From the NCBI GenBank assembly GCA_965153455.1, contig OZ234494.1, forward strand, positions 11,532,001 through 11,596,000: a stretch of 64,000 bases of DNA. Direction: 5' to 3'. The stretch is from Sphagnum compactum. Its lineage: Eukaryota; Bryophyta; Sphagnopsida; Sphagnales. The notes beneath the pieces were generated by a model, which saw only the letters and a program-made list of their open reading frames with translations, had not been told where the DNA came from and did no database searches. Both the position numbers and the translations under genes were made by a program. Every line of letters starts with the position of its first letter. Position 1 is the stretch's first letter. Positions 25,220 through 37,973 of the stretch are shown one piece after another.

Positions 25220-28031
25220 CCTTGCAATTGGATTGTTAGTGTTGGATTCATGACTTAAGTAGAATGTCAGAATTTCAGACTCATTGACATTGGCAAGCAG
25301 ACAAGGACATATAGAAGGAGTGATTCATTGGTCAAGGATCTTAAACACCTTGTAATTGCATTGTTTCAGTAGTGAACTGTATAACTTCCTAACACCAACA
25401 TGTATGAGGAATAAGAATTTCAAGAAGGGATTTGAATCATTAGTAAGTTGTACTTACAGTGCTTAATTTAGCGAGTAGTCCTTTAAGGAAGTACCAGGTC
25501 CTGCGACAACCACTAATGTAAGCGGTGGTGTTCTTGAAATAAGTAATTAAGTAGCCAAGTTGCTTAATTGACTACTTAGCAAATAGGGCATTCTTTATCA
25601 AGCACACACAATTGCTTTGGCAAAGTGGTCAAGAACTTATGACCTGGGCGAAAGTTAATACTCCTTTTGTTAAGCACTTGGACAACCACAATGACTGAGG
25701 TGAGCACTTTTGTTGCTTAATATAAGCAAGTAAGTAACTGGGCTGCTTAACAAATGCTTATCAATTGGGGGTTTTCCTTACCAAGCAAATATTTGTTTTC
25801 ACAAAGTACCCTTGTAGTTATTGATGCCATGTGTATAAGGATAATGAACTTAAAAGAAGGTTCAAATGAAGTAATGAGCAAGTTGCGAACTTACTTGGCA
25901 AACAAGGAGTACAGGATTTTGGAAGAATACTTGGACTGCAACTTGAGCTGTCAAACTTGAAAACACCAGTGCTTTCTCAGAATGCTAAGCAAATGAAATC
26001 CCAAGCTGTAACTTGCACAAAAATGTGCACTGGAATCACCAATCAAAAAATTAGTAAGGGTAGATAACTCTAATCTGAAAGCAGGTACCCTGTCGTATTA
26101 ATGTCAGACCTTACTTCATATTTTCCAAATAAGCTCCACCTAAGTACTTGATGTTGTGGTAAAACAAGTGCTTCATTTCACACACTTTTGGTCCAACAAA
26201 TTGTGTTATTTGGCAATTGTACCAACTGTTTTCAAGATGAAAGCAAGCAAAGTCTAACAGAAAGAAAACTTGAAAGAATATTTAAGGTAGGAACTTGCCT
26301 CAATTATGCGAAACTGATGATGTTGATCTCATATTGGCCTTTCTTCTGGATTGCTCAAGATCCAAATTTGGACTCTCTTAAGACATGCAAAAATTCGAAC
26401 AATTTTTATCATTTACATGTGCCGCTTGCACTTTCAGATAATGGGCATCAATACATTTTCTCTCTTGCTATGAACTTGAGGATATCTGAATTCAAGTAAT
26501 AAGAATGGACTGTCAGCCTTTGTCCTACAACTGTTTCTTCTTGCATTGACTAGTTTTACATCCTTGGTACCAAGATCCTTTTGTTTCTTCTTATCCTTAA
26601 CTGGTCTACTACTTCCTTCACTTTCAAATTTGGACAGTGTTGGAACATAAACCTAATTTGTCATTGAGGTCCCCTGTAAATTGTTTGACAAGCATGAGAA
26701 CATCATGCAACTTCTAACTGCACACAAGTCTTTTCCAAACTGCTATCTTGTTTACCCTCTTCACCACTATGAGGACTTTCTGGCAGACTGAAAAATTCTT
26801 CAACAACTTGTCTGGTTTTGTATCGTTGCCTCTCCAAGCCAACTGCTTGTTCGTGTGTTGTGATCTACTCAAGGTCCGCCAGACTGCATCACTTATTTCT
26901 GAACTGCACCTGACTTTTGCACTTCAAGAGGCAAAAACACCACAAACCTACATAATATCACTATCAAGAAGCTAGTTCAATATAACTTTGTAAGTATTCA
27001 AACATCGTAATCCAAAACATTGGAACACTTTTAAATGTTTTAAAACTACAGATCACCCAAAAAAAAGAAGCTTATTCTTACTTAGGATGAACTCAGACTA
27101 TACAGTTCAACAGAACTATTTCAAAATGGAGAGTGCAGGCCCCTTGAAAATATCAATGAAGAATTGTACACTTTGTCAGGCTACCAATCTATAACCATTG
27201 CAGAACTAGCATAGCCTTTGAAACTGTGCTCCAAACACATTTGTTCTCACCGCTCAACTAATTTTGTGCACTTCTGGCTGTTGTTGGTTGTATTAAATCT
27301 CACCTGCAGCCATAACAGAGTTGCCCACAAACTTCTCATTTAGCTAGCCCAGAAACCTGCAAGCTTTTGCAAAAACTTACAAGCCAAAAATTTAAGGGTT
27401 ACATGGTGGCTTGTTGAAATGTAGAAAATCACTATAGAGGAAAAGTGCACCTGGAATTCGAAGCTCCTTCACAACAACTTGCAAGCTCTGGGTGTTTTCT
27501 TAATGACTCACAAACTCTCAAGGTCCTGACTGCCTATCATTTCTACAAGTTTTTCAAAGGAGACACAAGTTTATGTCTGATGTTTGCTTTACTGTGACAA
27601 AGACCGATATTAAATTTGCAACATTGACCTAGGAACGGAAGTGGCACATAAACACTCATGTCTCCCCACACACGCAAAATGCACAGGGAAGTCTGTCACC
27701 AAGTTTGAATATTTTTCATTCACATCCTTCCAGAACAACTGATCAAGACAGTCCACTTAATGCATGCCACATAGCTCTGCAAACAAGAATTAGTCCTTCC
27801 CAACGACAGTAGCCTTGCTCATACTCGCTCATTATATAATGAATGTACCCAGGAGACTGCTTGTGCAAATCTAGCACAATTTCAGTGTAAGTGTGGCTTT
27901 GAAACCAAAGTGATTCTTTCAAAATCTGCTCTCAATTTCTACTATTGGAAAGTCCAGCAAGTTAGGCTTTCTTCTCGTCTAAATATTTTTCCACTTCTTA
28001 CAAATATTTCACCCACTTCAAACAATAATAC
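25220..28031. other. Intergenic DNA between the RING pseudogene and the CHAT gene
   Basis: No exon could be assembled. At about 25450-25760 several related words with AAGTAACTNGG-TGCTTAA structure recur. The rest looks unique. The 3' UTR of the CHAT gene should lie at its right end, next to 28032. Confidence 0.35.
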
Positions 28032-31000
28032 CTATACGCTCTTCTGGACTAGAAACTGTTCTGGTAATGTGACTGTACCCAACCCCATGACAACGAAAGG
28101 AGCCCATTGGTGGATACAATAGTTTTTGTTGATCATGTCCATCATAGATGCACGCAACGCAGATGCCACATCCATGCCATGCCTCATAGCTCTATACAGA
28201 CCTGTCATCAGGATGGGTGCAGATGCATCATCGACCTTCCACTTTGAGACTATGGTAGATGGGACTCCACTGAAGAGAAGGGCTCTTGCAAGGTTTAAAG
28301 TTCCTTCACTCTTCACGTCTCCCTTGGCAGTTTCACAAGCACTCAAGACTACCAGCAACATCCGCCACTCGTAGTCCTTAACAATCTCCTCTGAAGTCAA
28401 GTGATGGGGATCAACCTTCCTCCTTCGAAGCCCACCATGTCCTCGACCATGGAATGCAGGCTCTTGTGCTTGCAATGGCATAATAGGTGTGGAAGATGAG
28501 GCTTCATCAGATGTTTTCATCTGAGATTCACTCTGCAAGCTGAGGTTGGACATGTCATGACTAAGTTTGGATGTAGGAACAGGAGGCCAATCTTTTACCT
28601 TTGGATCAGCAAACTCAAGAGCTCCTTCTATGAAATCATCATCTGCTCCTTTGCCATGGGTCGCCAAGTGCATCACAGCTTGGTATTTCCCAGATGCAGT
28701 TGCAAGTTGGGCCCAATCCAGAACTTCATTCTTTACAGCACTTTTCCCCTTCAACAACCGCACATTTTGGTGTCCAAGAATGTCAGCAATGGTGTCGGCC
28801 TCCATCTCAGAAAACTCAAGACGTAATTCACCAGAGGAGAAGGCTGGGTCTCCAAGCACCAAGGCTGCTCCTGTGCTCTCCATGAGTGGGAGATGTTGAA
28901 GAGTCTTTAGACGTTGATTGCATTGTTTGAGGATGCGCAAGGAAGGTGTGCAGACAATGGTGTGGCGTTCAATCAGAAATTTCTTGGTCCTGGGATTACG
29001 AAGAGCTGCAAATGGCACACCTGCAAGGATCTGATGCACAAGTCACAGTTGCTAGCTGTTATTTCAGCCAATGCATATGTCAACTTACACAATCTAAGGT
29101 GTTGGATGAATCAAGCAATATCAAAGATGAAACTAGAAGGTAGTTTCAATACCTTATTGGCACAAATGACCAATTTGTGATGTTCTTCCATTTCGTCCAA
29201 TACAAGCTGGATTCGTGAAAAAAAAGCTTCATGCAGGTCCTCCAAAATTTGAATCAGCTCTTGTTCTGGAAGCATTGAGTTAGATTTCTGAGACATGTGG
29301 TCAGTCAGTTTTTTGATTAGAATCTCCAAGTCCTCTTCTGGTTTGTCTGATAGCTGCATGCGAACTGCGCCATCCTGTCAGTCAACAAGAAAATTGTGAG
29401 GATTGTACTTTTGAAATTAACATTCACTTCATGAGTATAAATTGAAGGGAAAAACACAATGCACTGGAGGTTCTCACTCAAAGGTGAGTGAGTGTGTGGG
29501 TTTTTTAGTGGCATTCTATTCCAGTGCATGACAGGTTACCGGTGGCTTCAAATAGGTTTTATTTGGGGCACACCTGTGCTACCGCATAAATGATGAATTT
29601 CTCCTTATCCTCACCATCCGTCTTGATGAATTCTAGCATGACTGTGCCAGGGCCGGATACATCTCTGCTTTCTTCTATACTTGTAAATGCTTCTCCCCAG
29701 TCATCCATGTCAAACCTTTGCAGTTCTGATCGGGTGCTCCGGCCCATATTTCTTTCAGTGAGTTTGAATGCAAGTGATCGGCTGTGACCTCTTTCTGCCC
29801 ACAAGAGTGCTTGAGAACCCCAAAGATTAGAATTTCGAATAAATTCTGGGGTTACTGTCATCTGATTATTGATGTACTCCCAGCGGATAATCTCATATAT
29901 TGATCTTTGTATCACATAATATGTACCCATGGACACATTGTCATGTCGCTCCAGAACAGAAATCCAAAGAGCATTGGTGTCCCTCAGGCCGTACAAGAGC
30001 CTGTTGAGGTTTCGTCCAGAGGCCTTATGGTGATTGAGAGCGGTTCTCAAACAAGCATATCCATCTTTGCTAAGTTTGGCATGACGAGGTAAAACCAGTC
30101 TCCAGTTTGTGTAGAGTAGGAAACCAAGCATCTTATTGTAGTTGGCCATATTGTAAATGTCTTCTCTCTGTTCCGCTACTTTAAGAGCCTCGTGGAGATT
30201 GTCCATTGACTCCCGAAAATGATACATAAATGGCAGAGTTTCATCATTCCCCGGGTAGGCACCGACACCAAATTGAACCTCTCGCCGAACTGCTCTGAGA
30301 AATAAAATTGAGTGACACTCACCAATTAGACCATGACACTCCATTGTGTAGTACATTGCATCACTGCCATCCTCAGAGATCAATTCCAGGCATTGGTGGA
30401 AACACACAACTGCCTCCTCTAGCTTATCTTCACTCATGAGGTGTTTTCCTTTGAGACATAGAAGATTCCACTTTGTTATATCATCAGGTTTTTCATGTTT
30501 GGTATCTGCGTCATGCGGTTCAAATTTTTCAAGAAACTGCTCTGCCCATTTTACCTCAGCATTGTATTCATCTTCATTAACATCAGCTGTCATGGTTTGA
30601 CGGAAAATTTCTCTCTTTAAATGACTTGTATATGGTAGTGTAGCTAGGGCTCGTATTGCATCAGGAGATCCTTGATCAAATGCATTCTTCTTCAACTTCT
30701 TCATGACATCTGGGAGGATTTTTCTGGCCTTTTCATCCTCTCCCAAATGCAGTAGCATGGGAATAGATCGCAAGAGTACATAATTGTACAAAGGTTTCTT
30801 TTTGTCCGCTTCCAGCAGCTCCAGTCTCTTTTCATTCCAGAAAAGAGCCTCTCCATTTCTTCCCCAATCCTCGTATTGCTTACTCAGATGCCAACAAATG
30901 AACACCTTCAAATCCAAATCACTCACTGACCCGTTGAATACTTCAGGAAAGAATTTGCGAGCTTCGAGAACTGCTTCTGCAATACGCCGAGTTTCTGTCT

Positions 31001-32940
31001 CCTTATCCAATGAGAAATCTACATCATATGCCCTCTCATACATTACCTCAACAATAGAAAATTTCAACGCCTTGATCGTTGAACCTAACTCTGTGTGAGC
31101 CTGAATTGCCTCTGCTTCTGTCAAACTTGCTCTGTAACATTCAATAGCTTTCATGTGATCTACAAGGTCTAGTCTGTAAATACGTGCAAGGTTTTCATAA
31201 GCCCATCCCAAATTTTTTATCCTTGCTAAGGGGGGATATTCGTCACTGGCTGCTCTAACTACAGCTAGACACCTCCCAAAACACTGTTCAGCTGCAAGTA
31301 TCTGCCCTGCAGCTTTAGCAGTCTTGGCCTTCACACCAAATTCCCTAAATCTGTGGAGACATAATTTCGTGTTCTTTGAGAACCGCTGAAATTCCACAGA
31401 AGGATATTTAGGTATTTTGTCAAGCATTGGATCACCTGTTACAACATCTTGCATCTTCAAGTCTGTCAACCACTGATCCCAATCGCTCTTCCTATCATTT
31501 CTTTGCAGCTTCGCATACCCGAGGCTCAACATGTAAGCAAGAGAGCTCGAAACTTCTACGTCATTGAGGGTCTTCCATTCATCAACAATATCTCGAGCTT
31601 CCTCCTGCAAGGGCACCATATTAAGTACCGTCTTCCCAGCAGCTTGATCAAATTCTTTGGGTCCATCAACCCACTCAAACATTGTCAAGCAAAGCGCAAA
31701 TCTGATCTCGTTGTAGGATGGTGCCACCACTCCTTCCGAGCTGGATGCAATCTTTGCCCTGGTGGACAGCAACAATTGCAGATACTCAATTGCCTTTGAG
31801 TAGTCCGGACTGTGACTGTATCTGTGTAGATTTGCAAGTGCTAGGTACACCCAAAATAGTGCAATGGTTGAACTAAGAGATCCTGCAACGTGTTCGTCCC
31901 CTTCTGATGCTTGCTCAAGATAGAGCTTGCACTGATCGTAAAAAAATTCAGCTTCCGTCCCATTTCCTAGAGCATCCATGTGCAGGGCGTGCTCAGCAAG
32001 TTGTTCAAATATCTCGAACCATGTACCTGTCTCCAATAACCTGCTTTTCAGGCTTTCCAACGACTCGAGCTCAAGAAATCCGGTGCAGACTTGCATCCAT
32101 CTAGTTGCACCCTGCAGCATTCATTACATTATTGAATGTATCACAATTTTGACAGGCCCTTACATGAGTCTCCATGTATACGTAGATTTCTAATTAACTC
32201 TTACTTGTGTCTTTTAAACTCTCTAACATTGTCAGGTATGTGACCCATTCCTTGTACAATTGCTTGCTAACAGTAACACAATGACACAATAACAAACTAT
32301 GAAGAGGCTGTTCTAGTCCAAGCAAGAAATGAAAACTAGTTGAGACATCCCATCATATTCGCACGGAATTAAGTAACAATGACAAAAATGAGGACTAGAG
32401 ATAAAGAGGTCTATTCATGAATGAAGGTGGTTTAGTAAATATAGGACCTAGAAAGAACCCTAAAGGACTACTGCTCTTTAGCAAGGGTGAGCTCTGACGT
32501 TTTGACCAACAAATCTAATCACAATGGAAAACATTCATTGAGCCAGAGACAGAATTCGAACATATTTTCATATATATAAGAAGCCAGAATCATCTGAATG
32601 AAGCAGAACTAGCAGAGATAGTTCAGCGAACTTAATCTGGTGTGCTTCTATCATATCATTTCGGCAGTAACAAACAGGGAAGATATAAAGGAGGATATGG
32701 ATTGAGATTGAATGCATTCAAGCTCACAGATTAAGAGCTTTAGGGATGTTTGGAAAAAGACCACAGTAACTGTAGATAAGTATCTCACAGAACACCATTG
32801 GACATACCCCTGTTGCAATTGAACCAAACCTACCGGTTCGAAGGCAAAACAAAAATCAAAATGTCACCTCAATGAATCATGTGAGAAAGCAGGAAGAGGG
32901 TGAAATGTACCTCGCCTCCGGTAAAAATCCACGGTGCCAT
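28032..32940 (-). CDS. TPR-CHAT caspase-like protease, four exons, intact
   Basis: Exons in transcript order are 32911-32940, 29574-32111, 29153-29374 and 28032-29030. All introns are GT-AG and all joins are phase 0, giving about 1262 residues with no disabling change. Residues ~50-850 are a long alpha-helical TPR-type solenoid (for example around 285-350, with FGRCLAVV...AYENLARIYR). Residues ~920-1250 are a CHAT domain, a clan CD cysteine peptidase fold related to caspases and separase: LVICANKILAGVPFAAL, then the catalytic histidine in MHLATHG (H1055), the catalytic cysteine in LSACETAKGD (C1162), then ALLFSGVPSTIVSKWKVDD. Both catalytic residues are present, so activity is plausible. A Ser/Pro-rich insert of roughly 60 residues (about 1075-1135) separates the two catalytic strands. 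The start MAPWIFTGGE is the only ATG that splices in frame. The upstream region abuts a copia LTR. Confidence 0.93.
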
Positions 32941-33624
32941 GGCTTCCTCTTTAATGTACTCCTCCTGGAATGTTCCTTAACGTCCACAGAAAAGCCTTGC
33001 TTACTCTCAAAGTCAGCTCCTATTTTCGGTGCCTTCAAATCAGCAGAAACTCCCCTCCCTCTATACGTGATTCTCTTCAACAAACTAGTACAAGTGAAGA
33101 TCCCTCGTGCCGATCGAATAATTGAAAGAAAGCTCTTAATTACTTGCAGTCATCGGACTTGATTCATGTACATATAACTCTTGCCACAGGCACTACACCC
33201 AGAACGCAATTTCTCTCTAACGTTAAAAGAGGACTTCCCGAAACTTCATTAAAACCTCAGGAGAATGCTATGAAAGAACTCATATATATAATTAGGGCAC
33301 ATGACTCCCTCTTGCGAATTGCAGGCAGCGCCCAGCGTCATAATCATTGATAGTACTGTCGACGAAGTTTGCAGGTTTTGCACCTAAGAGTGTCCTTAAG
33401 CAGCCTAAATGACAAACTGCAAGAAAATCGAGCGACTATGATCAAATTAGGATGTGAAAACGAACAAGCAGCGGTAGCGTGGAGCGGTAGTTTAGAGAAA
33501 CATACCACGGCTATGGCCACCAAACAGACACGGAAAGGGAGGTCTGCGACGCCACTGCTGCACTCCTGGCCCTTGTAGCTTCCGTTAATCTTCTCCAACT
33601 TCCTCCCACCCCCAAAATGCCCAG
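32941..33624 (-). promoter_or_regulatory. 5' leader and proximal promoter of the TPR-CHAT gene
   Basis: The 684 bp between the CHAT start codon and the copia LTR holds no supported exon that splices to the CHAT frame. A minus-strand frame at 33344-33598 has a hydrophobic stretch but no usable donor into the gene, so I treat it as leader or chance. Distal promoter DNA has probably been displaced to the far side of the retrotransposon, 47312 onward. Confidence 0.5.
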
Positions 33625-33849
33625 TGTCGGGTGGAAATTATTATATCACTCTCTACATTCCGATCAATCCTCTGGTCCCATTTCTTCACTACTGCTTTTG
33701 TTCTAGAACCTCCTGACTATAAACAATTTGTCATTAACGTAGTAGTTACTTAGTTATGACTAGTGGTAACCCGTGCCTGCAAGGCACGACACGGCACTGG
33801 GAAAAAACCTGGGAGTCCAAAGGAGACCCCAAAGAACCCCATACTCACA

Positions 33850-34235
33850 AGAAGAATCCATCCATCCAGAACTACTAATTAGATGGAACTCTAAATACGT
33901 AATATTTTCACCTGCATAATCATCCATCCAGAACTCCTGATTGGACGGAATTACAAATGCATGATATTTCATCCAAATAAATCACCATGCAAAACTTATC
34001 ATTAGACGGAACTTACGAATACATAAATATTTCATCCACATAATCAATCCATCCAAAACTCTAAGTAGACAAAACTACAAAATCTTTAATATTTCATCCA
34101 CAAATCATTCCTCCTAATTGGACGGAACTACAAATACATGATATCTCATCCTCATAACCACCCATCCAGAACTCTGAGCTCATTGGACGGAACTAAAAAC
34201 GTATAATATTTCATCCACATAATCACAGAACTGCC
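33850..34235. repeat. Minisatellite inside the Helitron, unit about 60-75 bp
   Basis: Six diverged units contain CATCCATCCAGAACT, ATTGGACGGAACTA and ATATTTCATCCACATAATC in the same order. It lies just inside the Helitron 3' end. Confidence 0.8.
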
Positions 34236-34480
34236 GGGTTTTCGTGCACAGAACTGCCGGGTTTCACGAAAACCCGGAAAAGAGGAGCCAGGCAGGTTTT
34301 TGGGTGGTTATTTTACTTTTACAATTTGGGATCTGGGTTTCAGGACCTCGACGGACGGACAAGACCTCGACTTTCAGGATCTCGACGGACAGACAAGTGA
34401 CTGGACCTCGATAAACGGACCTCGACAGACGCACGCACGCAACAAGTGACTTTATATATAAGATTGGACTATTGACACAT

Positions 34481-34654
34481 AAACAACTCTCTTTTTATTT
34501 CTATGTGTATTTTGAGGGATCCACCCCAGCAGAACAACCCTGGGGCGTTATGCTCGGGGAGCTCCCCCCATTTTTATATGTTCCCACGTTGCCATGGAAT
34601 TCTTTTCTATGAAGCGGGCAAGACGTGAGGAAATAAAAAGAGAGTTGTTTATTT
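34481..34654. repeat. Inverted-repeat hairpin within the Helitron
   Basis: TAAACAACTCTCTTTTTATTT at the left is mirrored by AAATAAAAAGAGAGTTGTTTA at the right, about 130 bp apart, forming a 20-bp-plus stem. It could be a small nested MITE. Confidence 0.6.
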
Positions 34655-35355
34655 AAGGGGAGGTTCCCATGCTCATGCGTTCTCCTGAGGTTTGGGAACA
34701 TCCTGGGGTGCCCCTCCCTCAGGAGAACACGCTCGGGCGGAACCTCCCCTACAACAAAACGCACTGGCACAACATCCGTTGAGTGCGCTTTTAAAAAAGC
34801 AACCAGTTTTTAAAAAGGGAACTGAAAACCAATAGAAAACTGTTTCCTGACCACTTATCATCCATCCTTCGTAGTGTGAAGGTGGGCGGTGTTTTTTTTT
34901 CCCCCAAATATATGAGGTAGGTGGGTTGGCAAGAGGACTTAGCCAAAATTGGCTGCAGCGCAGACAGGAAAATAATGGAGATAATTAATATTAAAAAGAA
35001 AGAAAAAAGGTTTCTGCAGCCCCGATCCGAATATTTCAAAAAAATTAATAATCTTATATATAAAGTCACTTGTTGCGTCTGTCGAGGTCCGTTTATCGAG
35101 GTCCAGTCATTTGGCTCTCAGGACCTGAGTTTCAGGACCTCGATAAACGGACCTCGACAGACGCACGCACGCAACAAGTGACTTTATATATAAGATTGAC
35201 AGTGGTTAGTTAGGTTGTTATTATTTATTGAGTAATTAGTTACATGCGTTGCATTCAATGGTTCCCGTTCTCTAGTTTGGTATTTAGGTTTTTTTTTTCT
35301 TGTTTTGGCTAGTAATGAGATTAGCAACTTGATCAATAATTAGTGAGTTTTTTCA

Positions 35356-35370
35356 TGGTATCAAAGCAGC
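35356..35370 (+). other. Primer-binding site of the copia element
   Basis: TGGTATCAAAGCAGC directly follows the left LTR end (TTTTTTCA). It matches the usual copia primer-binding sequence complementary to the 3' end of initiator methionine tRNA, with one change. Confidence 0.8.
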
Positions 35371-36252
35371 TTGGGGATAACACCTAGTAGAATTCTCTTT
35401 GAGCATGTGAGCTTTGCTCCATGAAAACTAGCAGGTGTGGGTATAAGTGTGAGTCTTGCTCCACCATAGCAAAAGGGACAAAGCAAGAAAACTAGCAGGT
35501 GTGGGTATAAGCGTGAGCCTTGCTCCACCATAGCAAAAGGGACAAAGCAACTGACATTGAAGGTGTGAGTTATGTATCAAACCTTTTTCAATTTTGGTTT
35601 TCAGCAAGTAAGCTCACCATGATAAGTGTAAATAAGTTGGAGGGGTCAGCTAATTACACTTTTTAGAAATTTAGAGTGCAGACAATTCTGAAACGTGAGG
35701 ATCTATGGGATTTAATAGAGCCTCCGAAAGGAATCCTTGGTTCCAAAGGAAAGGTTGCAACATTTTTAATTTCAGATGGAAAAGCTTTCAGAAAGCATAA
35801 TAGGAAGGCTTTTTCTATTCTTAAACTCTCAGTTAAGAACCAAGTGGTACCTTATATCATGAACGTAATGACACACCGCATCATGACAACAATAAAAAAC
35901 TAATCGCACATCTAGCTTACGCAACTAAGTTGTTTGAAAAAACATTTGCAACTCTTACTGTTGAAGCTAAAGGTGAACCCTAGTACATTGATAGTGGAGC
36001 TAATAAACATGTGATCAGAAATGCAGAAGCTTTAGATCATGTCAAGGCTTTTGTAAAGTCTCAAAACATCAAGTCCGTATGTGGCAACTCCCATCATTTT
36101 CAAGGAAAAGGTGATGTAACTTTCCATTTTCCGATTGGAGAAATAAAAAAGATTGAGGATGTATTCTATTTACTTGACCTACACAAAATTTTGTTTTTTG
36201 TAAGAAGTCTAACTAACAAAGGTTTGATAACCATTTTTGATATCAGTGAATG

Positions 36253-37202
36253 TGTCGCAACCCTAGCCTTGGCTCGCGACCAAAGCAAGGGGGTCGCAAG
36301 TGTGCGGGCCTATAAGTAGACCCGGGAGTCATATCACATGCTCCCGGGAGTGCAAAGAGTGTGAGGGAGTGAACCCTCACACTCCCAAGTGAACTCCCAT
36401 GTTGGGAGTTGGTGAGAGTGGAGTCCCAAAAGGACTCTCAAAACTTCAGAGAGCGTTTTGAGGGGTCAAAACTCAATGGCTTGTTGCGCTCTTTATATCA
36501 ATGGAAAGCTCTTCAAGTGTAAATGTCTATAATGGGCTCGCATTACTCATTTGGACATCTGAAACACAAGTTATGGCCAAAAGAAGGCCCGGGAGTCGAA
36601 CTCCCGGGAGCTCCCGGGAGTCCGCCAGTTTTGACTCCCGACCACTAAAAGTCGGGAATCGACCCGAAATACTTGGCTGCAGAAAACGTGCGACATACGG
36701 TTGGAAAGGTCTCGACGAGACCTACAACTTTGCTTTAGACGGCAACTCAATCGGAGGTCGGCTCCGAAAGTTATGAGGCTTCAAAGTCGCGGGAGTCCAA
36801 AGTTGCGCGATTTCGGGACTCCCACGCGGGAGTCCCAGGACAAAAAGGCCATTTGGATGCCACCCCCGCGACGAGTCACAGAGTATACTATAGGGAGTAA
36901 GGTGGTGGCTTACTCCCGAGCCCGGGGTGTGGTGTGTCAAAGTGAGTCCGAGTTCACCCGTGGCTGTCCCAACACCAAAAGGACCCAGAATGAGTTCTAA
37001 CCACTTTGTGTGGTTTCATGCAGGCCCGTGTGAGTGAGTAAAGCTTGTCAATTCTTCCTAGTCTATCCCGGGACTTCTAGCACACCCCTCTCACCCCCCT
37101 CTAGTGCTAGAAGTCGGGAGCGTGCTCCAAGTTCCAACTCCTTCCGCATTGCCCCATACTTGGACCCTCAAGTGGGTCCACTAGGAACTTGGGAGTGTGT
37201 CA
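36253..37202 (+). mobile_element. Solo LTR, copy 3, inside copia pol; perfect GAATG duplication
   Basis: This 950-bp segment begins TGTCGCAACCCTAGCC, ends GGGAGTGTGTCA and is flanked by GAATG at 36248-36252 and 37203-37207. Removing it with one GAATG restores the copia frame (FDISECLLLNKQG). It is rich in CCGGGAGTC motifs and has a CCTATAAGTAG TATA-like box near 36310. It defines the termini of the family also seen at 5419-6334 and 7842-8640. Confidence 0.9.
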
Positions 37203-37973
37203 GAATGCCTTTTGCTTAATAAGCAAGGAGTTGTAGTTGCTAGAAGAGTGAAAGAGAAAAATGGTTTATACAAACTTGTAACTACAATTGTAGCAAGCAA
37301 AACATGTTGTGCTAAAAACCTTGAACATATTGTTTTGATGGGAGAAGTGTCAAATATGGTTGATTTCTGGCATAAATGACTAACTCACCTTAATCATAGA
37401 AGGGTCCACTACTTTAGTATAAATAATTTGGCCACAGGACTCCTTATTCTTCCTTTTCTACAAATAATCTTTAAAGGTTGTCAGCTTGGAAAACAACATA
37501 GAGAGAAAGCACCAAGATCAACTAGTTTCCGTTCAAATGCAATACTTGATTTTGTTCATTCTGATGTCTATGGACCACTTCAAGTTCCATCATTTGGTTT
37601 GTCACATTCATTGATGATTTTAGTTGCTACATTTCGGTGTTCTTCTTATGACAAAAGAATGAAGTTTTTTCAACTTTCATGAAGTTTAAATCTATAGTTG
37701 AAACAATCACAAGTAGAATATCAAATTGTTCCAAAGTGATTGAGGTGGTGAATTCCTAAAGAAGGAATTTTAGGAATTCTTGGACCGAATGGCATATCTC
37801 GGCAACTGAATCAAGTGAAAACACTTCACTCCAATGGAGTTATAAAAAGAACAAATCACACGTTGATGGAAAGGGTGAGATGCATGACTCAAACAAGTCA
37901 AAACCCCACATTTCCTATGGGCTAAAGTTGTAAATATAGCAAACTACTTTGTGAATTGATCGCCCACAAGGGT

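Larger units (their letters stand above)
33760..35195 (-). mobile_element. Non-autonomous Helitron inserted at an A/T dinucleotide
   Basis: Read on the minus strand it begins TCTTATATATAAAGTCACTT and ends with the hairpin GTGCCTTGCAGGCAC followed about 10 bases later by CTAG. The host bases are A on one side and T on the other, with no duplication. This matches all Helitron rules (5' TC, 3' hairpin plus CTRR, insertion between A and T), and the empty site is present in the other LTR. No Rep/helicase frame is present. Inside are a minisatellite, a hairpin and extra copies of the 5' terminus. Confidence 0.88.
33625..35355 (+). repeat. Copia 5' LTR, about 285 bp, split by a Helitron
   Basis: Blocks 33625-33759 and 35196-35355 together match the right LTR: TTATATCACTCTCTACAT, GACTATAAA (probable TATA box), TTGTCATTAACGTA, ACATGCGT and TTAGTGAGTTT...TTCA. 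They join across the Helitron exactly as the right LTR reads (TTATGATTGACAG). Confidence 0.85.

Noticed and set aside
28126-32104. Many plus-strand frames of 60-116 residues opposite the CHAT gene
   Set aside because: They are shadows of the minus-strand CHAT exons, with no independent motif or splice structure.
32877-33083. 68-residue minus-strand frame overlapping CHAT exon 1
   Set aside because: It reads in a different frame; splicing at the donor at 32909-32910 would put the TPR exon out of frame, whereas the ATG at 32938-32940 keeps it in frame.
33344-33598. Minus-strand frame with a hydrophobic stretch upstream of the CHAT start, considered as a signal-peptide exon
   Set aside because: No donor joins it in frame to the first CHAT exon, whose own ATG is followed by a good GT donor. 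Kept as leader DNA.
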